A DNA stretch of 36,947 nucleotides from NCBI RefSeq assembly GCF_901447495.1, contig NZ_CABDWS010000029.1, positions 1 through 36,947 of the forward strand, written 5' to 3'. Source of the DNA: Haloimpatiens lingqiaonensis (GTDB lineage: Bacteria > Bacillota > Clostridia > Clostridiales > Clostridiaceae). The notes under the pieces are model-generated. The model saw nothing but the letters and a program-made list of their open reading frames with translations, did not search any database and was not told where the DNA came from. This document shows, piece after piece, positions 33,408 to 36,947 of the stretch (the stretch's first letter is position 1; each line of letters starts with the position of its first letter). The translations under genes were made by a program, and so were the position numbers.

Positions 33408-33543
33408 ATAAACAGAGCTCTTAGCTTCAGATGCAGTTTTTACTCCAACTGAAGGTTAGAGATCGTTATCCAGGGACGTAGCTGCCGTTATCTCCCACTT
33501 TGTTAGAAGTGGGAGTGTTACGGCAGGTACGTCTCTGGATAAA
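33408..33543 (-). repeat. R element copy 3 (inverted)
   Basis: A 136-bp copy of the R element on the minus strand, with ATAAA (inverse TTTAT) at both ends. A changed base in the second hairpin (ATGCAGTTTTTACTCCAACT) weakens one pair. It lies 80 bp before the TIM-barrel gene. The rest of 33248-33623 shows no gene. Confidence 0.75.
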
Positions 33544-33623
33544 AGGTTAAGAATAAAGGAAAAGGGAAAGTTAAATAGAATATTTAAATGTTATAAAAAA
33601 TGTTATATAAGGGGGAGAGAAGC

Positions 33624-34307
33624 TTGGCAAAGTTTGTTCCAGAAGTTAAAGGAGCTTTAAGAAATCATATTATAGAATTGCCACCAGTTATAAGAGATGC
33701 CAGTGGCATTAAAGTGTTTGGGAAAAGATTAAAATCGTTTATTTTCTCAACAGATGTTGCAATAATAAGAAATACTAATGCTGATGCAGTAATTGCCGTA
33801 TATCCATTTACTCCTCAGCCCATAATAACTCAAGCATTAGTGGTGTCCTCTGATATACCAATTTTCTGTGGAGTTGGAGGGGGAATAACAACAGGTAAAA
33901 GAGTGGTTAACTTGGCACTAGATGCTGAGTTTAAAGGAGCTATGGGGGTTGTAGTTAATAATCCAACACCTAATGAAGTTATAAGAAACATGAGGGAAAC
34001 CATAGACATACCTATAGTAGTAACAGTTGTATCAGAATTTGAGGATATTAAGTCACGCATAGAAGCTGGAGCTAATATTTTAAATGTAAGTGGAGCAGAA
34101 AGAACTCCTACTATAGTAAAGAAAATAAGAGAACAGTTTAAAGAAATTCCTATAATAGCTACAGGGGGGCCTAATGAAGAAAGTATAAAAAGGGCCATAG
34201 ATGCAGGCGCTAATGCCATAACCATGACACCACCGTCTACAGCACAGATATTTAGGGATATAATGAATAAATACAGAAAACAATATTCTGATGATAGGTT
34301 TGAATAA
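33624..34307 (+). CDS. TIM-barrel protein of unknown function
   Basis: A 227-residue single-domain beta/alpha barrel, probably cytosolic. Repeated barrel signatures include FCGVGGGITTGKR (about 81-93), VVVNNPTPNEV, GANILNVSGAERTP (about 148-161) and a C-terminal phosphate-binding pair IIATGGPNEES / GANAITMTPPS. This resembles ThiG/NanE-type barrels that bind phosphorylated substrates, and databases often call such proteins simply hydrolase. The TTG at 33624 follows GGGGGAGAG. The ATG at 33600 lies before the SD and is rejected. No neighbour suggests a pathway. A terminator-like hairpin follows. Confidence 0.75.
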   Translation: MAKFVPEVKGALRNHIIELPPVIRDASGIKVFGKRLKSFIFSTDVAIIRNTNADAVIAVYPFTPQPIITQALVVSSDIPIFCGVGGGITTGKRVVNLALDAEFKGAMGVVVNNPTPNEVIRNMRETIDIPIVVTVVSEFEDIKSRIEAGANILNVSGAERTPTIVKKIREQFKEIPIIATGGPNEESIKRAIDAGANAITMTPPSTAQIFRDIMNKYRKQYSDDRFE

Positions 34308-34321
34308 TATATTTTGTTTAG

Positions 34322-34376
34322 AATAAAGGCATATGTTAAAACCATAATTAGGTGGATTTAACATATGCCTTTATTG
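34322..34376. terminator. Bidirectional terminator between convergent genes
   Basis: AATAAAGGCATATGTTAAA (34322-34340) is inverted at 34358-34376, giving an 18-19-bp stem between the TIM-barrel gene and the Cys-rich gene. T-rich and A-rich sides allow use in both directions. Confidence 0.75.
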
Positions 34377-34401
34377 ATGTACTCGCATAACATTTTTATT
34401 T

Positions 34402-34680
34402 TTAATCTTCTTTTTTATCCCTATTAGTTGAAGCTAATTTCATAACTTCAGGCATTTTAGACATTATATATTCATAACCATTTTTAGAATGAGGAATTAA
34501 ACAGTTAGTACAATCTTTTATGCCTTTATTCGTGTACCTGAAGTTTCCTCCGCATTTATCCCCTAAACCATATAAGGGACAAAAGCAAAATAGACAATTA
34601 AAATCAGAAGGCTCCTTAGTTTTATGACAAGGGAAGTATTCACAGTTTTTATGTTGAAAGAATTTATAGTTTTCACTCAT
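34402..34680 (-). CDS. Cysteine-rich small-domain protein
   Basis: A 92-residue protein with eight cysteines, matching the cysteine-rich small domain family (PF04071 type). The visible pattern is NCEYFPCHK, FNCLFCFCPLY, DKCGG and DCTNCLIPH, suggesting bound metal or a small Fe-S cluster. It is cytosolic with a charged C-terminal tail. The ATG at 34680 is 8 bases after GGAG. A GTG at 34689 is in the SD and not used. It stands alone, and no function is established for the family as far as I know. Upstream begins the 1.9-kb structured region. Confidence 0.82.
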   Translation of the reverse strand: MSENYKFFQHKNCEYFPCHKTKEPSDFNCLFCFCPLYGLGDKCGGNFRYTNKGIKDCTNCLIPHSKNGYEYIMSKMPEVMKLASTNRDKKED

Positions 34681-34740
34681 GATATTCACTCCAATCTATA
34701 ATATACTTCTATCTAAATTATAACACAAAATAGAAAAATT

Positions 34741-35013
34741 GTGACGGAAGTGGCATAGGAAAAATCTGCTTTTAAGTCCACAATAAATATATTTTTTTAG
34801 ACTGTTCGCAGTACGCTAAGAAATTCTAATGTTTTCAAATTTGAATACCCTAAAGCTTTCAAACTCACTCGTTCCTCGTTCAGGCAATGAAAGCTTCTTA
34901 ACGGGTATTCAAATTTGAAAACAAAGAATTTCTAAAGCTAGCTCAATAGTCTAAAAAAATATATTTATTGTTCCCTTAAAATCAGATTTTTCAGTTCATG
35001 CGTACATGGTCAC
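34741..35013 (-). repeat. Rod-like covarying element X1
   Basis: Nearly the whole 273 bp fold into one long interrupted stem. Helices include 34758-34776 with 34976-34992, the TTTATT/AATAAA-rich helix ending in AGACT, a helix with TTCAAATTTGAATACCC, and an apical AAGCTTTCA/TGAAAGCTT helix. Conserved unpaired parts are TTGAGCTAGCTTTAGAA (read on the minus strand), TTCTTAGCGTACTG and the apical GAACGAGGAACGAG. It is homologous to X2 (36096-36367) in inverted orientation, with matching changes on both sides of each helix. There is no coding capacity. Confidence 0.8.
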
Positions 35014-35033
35014 GGGGAGAGGGCAGCCTACTA

Positions 35034-35087
35034 AAGGATATTTCAGTGGGCTAGTGTGCTAGAGGACCAGAGGGCTAGAGAAGGATA
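35034..35087. repeat. Octamer array flanked by AAGGATA duplication
   Basis: Four 8-bp units (GGGCTAGT, GTGCTAGA, GGACCAGA, GGGCTAGA) lie between two copies of AAGGATA (35034-35040 and 35081-35087). The matching position in the inverted copy near 36070 has a single AAGGAT and no array, so this looks like an insertion with target duplication. Confidence 0.65.
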
Positions 35088-35215
35088 ATTTTTCTTCATT
35101 GCATTACGAAAAATTTTAGAATGTAAAAAAGATAGCTAGACTAAATATATAAATATCAGATATCAAATATCAAATATCAAATAATGTGGATTTTCTTCAT
35201 TTTATTCAGAAAATC
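35086..35215 (-). repeat. 13-nt-loop hairpins C and D with ATATCAA heptamers between
   Basis: Hairpin C (35086-35117) has loop GTAATGCAATGAA on the minus strand. Hairpin D (35189-35215) has loop TGAATAAAATGAA. Between them ATATCAG and three ATATCAA units run in register (35153-35180). Confidence 0.6.
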
Positions 35216-35233
35216 TTTAATTTATAAATAGAA

Positions 35234-35275
35234 AAGCGCTTATAATCTTTTAGGCGTAGCCTTTCGAAAAGTTAT
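35234..35275 (+). repeat. GGCGTAGCC motif, copy G1
   Basis: AGCGCTTATAATCTTTT followed by the palindrome GGCGTAGCC (35253-35261). Related copies stand at 35655-35702 (inverted) and 36395-36437. Confidence 0.5.
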
Positions 35276-35351
35276 ATGATACTTATTAAAATAGTAATTA
35301 AAATTCGATTCATTTTGCCGTAAGGCAATTGTTTGTATAAAGCTTCGTTTT

Positions 35352-35395
35352 GTAGATAAGTAAGAGATAAAAAGTAAGAAGTAAGAGTAAAGAAT
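35352..35395. repeat. GTAAGAR heptamer array
   Basis: GTAAGAG, ATAAAAA, GTAAGAA, GTAAGAG follow each other in 7-bp register. The next segment (AGTTTTTTATAATTAATTTG) is the same as inside T1 at 4500-4520. A complementary array stands at 35803-35838. The section 35440-35640 between them has no gene or motif I recognise. Confidence 0.5.
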
Positions 35396-35654
35396 AGAAC
35401 TCAATGAGTTTTTTATAATTAATTTGTGAATAAGTAAAAGGTGATAGTTGTGGTTAAAATTCAGCAAAGCTTAATTTTTGAAGAACTATTGCTTAAAGGG
35501 CTATTAAGTCATCAGACCGATAGGGCACAGAAATAGCACTGCTTTCACTTAACCCATAAAACAGTAATAACCCTAATAAATAATTTTAAATTGCATTTTT
35601 ATTTTAAGCTTTAACTAAAAATAGATTATCCCAACCATTTTCTATAATAAGTCT

Positions 35655-35702
35655 TTTATTATAAATCAGCGGGCTACGCCAAAAGAACTTTTTAAGTGCT
35701 CA
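35655..35702 (-). repeat. GGCGTAGCC motif, copy G2
   Basis: On the minus strand: GCACTTAAAAAG, TTCTTTTGGCGTAGCCCGC, then TGATTTATAAT. It is nearly the same as G3 at 36395-36437. Confidence 0.55.
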
Positions 35703-35757
35703 ACTTCTGACTTTTTTATCTATTGGCTTGTTTTATTATTATATTTATTTAATTAGA

Positions 35758-35786
35758 GATTTTCCATAACATAGCGGAGGAAAATC
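35758..35786 (+). repeat. 13-nt-loop hairpin E
   Basis: GATTTTCC (35758-35765) pairs with GGAAAATC (35779-35786) around loop ATAACATAGCGGA. It has the cleanest stem of the five hairpins of this type. Confidence 0.6.
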
Positions 35787-35802
35787 TTCATTCACTATTA
35801 CT

Positions 35803-35838
35803 TCTTACTTTTTACCTCTTACTTAATTCTTACTTCCT
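35803..35838. repeat. TTACTTC/CTTACTT heptamer array
   Basis: ATTACTT, CTTACTT, TTTACCT, CTTACTT, AATTCTT and ACTTCCT run in 7-bp register, complementary to the array at 35352-35395. Confidence 0.5.
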
Positions 35839-35883
35839 CAACAAATTCTAATTTAAGAAATTCCATAGGAATTTCAACATTAA

Positions 35884-35930
35884 TTGATATTTGATATTTG
35901 ATATTTAATATTTCTATATTTCTATATTTT
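35884..35930. repeat. TTGATAT heptamer array
   Basis: Three TTGATAT units, one TTAATAT and TTCTATA-like units follow in 7-bp register. It is complementary to the ATATCAA array at 35153-35180. Confidence 0.6.
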
Positions 35931-35932
35931 CG

Positions 35933-36071
35933 CTGGCTGCCGCCAATAAAAGATTTTTTAAGCCCTTAAAAAGAAAAGGTATAACCACTTCATTTAATGA
36001 ATCAGTTATATCTTTTCCCACTATACCATTTATTTAATTAAAGATTTTCCGTAACGTAGTGGAGAAAAATC
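35933..36071 (+). repeat. Structured repeat, copy B
   Basis: The order is as in copy A (142-268): a segment with GCCAATAAAAGATTT, a hairpin AAAAGGTATAAC/GTTATATCTTTT (35974-36016), and a 13-nt-loop hairpin (36043-36071, loop GTAACGTAGTGGA). It leads directly into X2. Confidence 0.6.
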
Positions 36072-36095
36072 ATCCTTTAGTAGGCTGTTTTCCCC

Positions 36096-36367
36096 ATAAG
36101 TAATGTACCTATGAACTGAAAAAGCTGCCTTTAATGGAGTGATAAAATTGAAATTTTGGACTATTGAACTAGCTTTAGAACTTCTTTGTTTTGAAATTTA
36201 AAGCCCCGTTAAGAAGCCTTCATTGCTTGAGTGAGGTACGAGCGAGTTTGAAGGCTTTAGGGGATTTAAATTTCAAAACATTTAGAAGTTCTTAGCGTAC
36301 TGTTCACAGTCCTAAATTTCAATTTTATCACGGAATTAAAGGCAGCTTTTTCCTACGGTACTTACTT
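36096..36367 (+). repeat. Rod-like covarying element X2
   Basis: A 272-bp palindromic element homologous to X1. Basal helix: AAGTA..GTACC with GGTACTTACTT. Next: GAAAAAGCTGCCTTTAAT with ATTAAAGGCAGCTTTTTC, where X1 has GAAAAATCTGATTTTAA and its own complement. Next: GATAAAATTGAAATTT..GGACT with AGTCC..AAATTTCAATTTTATC. Apical: AAGCCTTCA with TGAAGGCTT around TTGCTTGAGTGAGGTACGAG. Junction segments (ACTAGCTTTAGAA, TTCTTAGCGTACTG) are nearly identical to X1. This is the signature of conserved structure. Confidence 0.82.
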
Positions 36368-36394
36368 CAAAAAATATATATTATACAGAAGTTT

Positions 36395-36437
36395 AGCGCT
36401 TAAAAATTTTTGGGGCGTGAGCCCGCTGATTTATAAT
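36395..36437 (+). repeat. GGCGTAGCC motif, copy G3
   Basis: AGCGCTTAAAAATTTTTG, then GGGCGTGAGCCC (a palindrome changed from GGCGTAGCC), then GCTGATTTATAAT. The changed loop with kept pairing again suggests structure. Confidence 0.55.
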
Positions 36438-36515
36438 GAATGATTGAGGGTTAGGTTAAAAACCATAAATTCTGATTTTTGCTGGAAATTTTAGAGAAAA
36501 AATTTGCATAATAAA

Positions 36516-36567
36516 AGCATCCTTTTTATAATAGTTTTTACTAGAAACCAACTTAAAAAGGATGCTG
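36516..36567 (+). promoter_or_regulatory. Hairpin masking the transposase Shine-Dalgarno
   Basis: AGCATCCTTTTT (36516-36527) pairs perfectly with AAAAAGGATGCT (36556-36567). The SD AAAGGATG of the transposase (36558-36564) lies wholly inside the 3' arm, so read-through mRNA would be poorly translated. Confidence 0.65.
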
Positions 36568-36573
36568 ATAAAA

Positions 36574-36947
36574 TGAGTAAAAGTTATTTAAAACAATTAC
36601 TTACTTATATTAATAAGGTATACGATATAGGTGAAAAAATCAATAACTTAAAAGATAAAAGAATAAAATCTGATGTAAAAATTTCAACAATTACCTTCGT
36701 GGTGTTATTTGGATTTATGCTTCAGATAAGAAGTTTCAATAGATTAGAACATTGGCTTAAAAAAGGCAAGTTTAAAAAAGTAATACCTAAAAAAACTAAA
36801 ATGCCACGCATTGATGCCGTTAGGCGCTCCTTAAGTGATTTTGATTTAGATGGATTAAAAGAAATTCATAAACATATAATAAAAACCATTGTAAAAAATA
36901 AAGTATTTAGAAATGGTACTATAGATAAATTAAAAGTAGTTGCCATA
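36574..36947 (+). CDS. DDE-type transposase, 5' part (cut by window end)
   Basis: The first 124 codons of a transposase are present and the frame is open to the last base. The N-terminal part has a helical basic region (MSKSYLKQLLTYINKVYDIG), ISTITFVVLFGFMLQIRSFNRLEHWL and MPRIDAVRRSLSDFDLDGLK. It ends at KLKVVAI, where the first catalytic aspartate of a DDE domain (AIDG type) would be expected next. The family is probably IS4-like or unclassified; the visible part does not settle it. The structured region immediately upstream may include the left end of this element. Translation is likely limited by the SD-masking hairpin. Confidence 0.72.

Noticed and set aside
35240-35467. 75-codon minus-strand ORF in the repeat region
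   Set aside because: It crosses a heptamer array and the GGCGTAGCC motif; no SD and no protein-like pattern.
34741-36367. Group I or II intron, or ribosomal RNA fragment, as explanation of the X rods
   Set aside because: No intron core motif, domain V-like hairpin or intron-encoded ORF is visible, and the fold is a single rod rather than a multi-branched core.

Overview
The window is AT-rich, encodes typical low-GC Firmicute proteins and has strong Shine-Dalgarno (SD) sequences with frequent TTG/GTG starts. A complete lysine-fermentation cluster (kal, kce, kdd, kamA, two accessory genes, kamD, kamE), a FabK/FabT-type fatty-acid operon, a DnaD/DnaI pair and a CtsR-type heat-shock operator together point to an anaerobic, amino-acid-fermenting Clostridium or close relative. 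The species cannot be fixed from sequence reading alone.

Layout. 1-800: gene-poor, with structured repeats and an orphan terminator. 801-3749: HI0933-type flavoprotein (-), CoA-binding protein, PPDK/PEPS regulatory kinase-phosphotransferase. 3825-4274: promoter, tRNA-Glu, -Val, -Asp, -Thr and terminator. 4401-4591: MITE-like element with target duplication. 4608-6577: DnaI-like loader and DnaD-like protein (-). 6867-8045: membrane-anchored M23 peptidase. 8250-9815: decayed IS607-type element (TnpA reduced to its DNA-binding domain, TnpB intact) apparently inserted between the native SD and start codon of a DegV gene. 11156-20137: lysine-degradation operon behind a lysine riboswitch. 20499-31483: fabT-fabH-acpP-fabK-fabD-fabG-fabF-accB-fabZ-accC-accD-accA. 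31559-34680: Hsp20, DUF402 protein, small ORF, TIM-barrel protein, Cys-rich protein. 34681-36573: a 1.9-kb stretch without genes, filled with structured repeats. 36574-end: 5' part of a transposase gene.

How the genes work together. KamA makes beta-lysine from L-lysine, KamD/KamE (B12 and PLP) make 3,5-diaminohexanoate, Kdd oxidises it, Kce cleaves it with acetyl-CoA, and Kal deaminates 3-aminobutyryl-CoA to crotonyl-CoA. In the riboswitch, the 3' strand of helix P1 is also the 5' arm of the terminator. The predicted logic is therefore lysine = ON, which suits a catabolic operon. The fatty-acid operon begins with a MarR-type regulator whose promoter carries two FabT-like palindromes, and it supplies malonyl-CoA formation plus a full type II elongation cycle.

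The most unusual content is non-coding. Two roughly 273-nt rod-like palindromes (34741-35013 and 36096-36367, inverted to each other) keep their bulges and loops while their stems change by compensatory substitution. Around them lie 13-nt-loop hairpins, a GGCGTAGCC-type motif, heptamer and octamer tandem arrays, a 136-bp two-hairpin element in three copies, and a TIR element with target duplications. I do not recognise the rod elements as a named RNA or DNA family.
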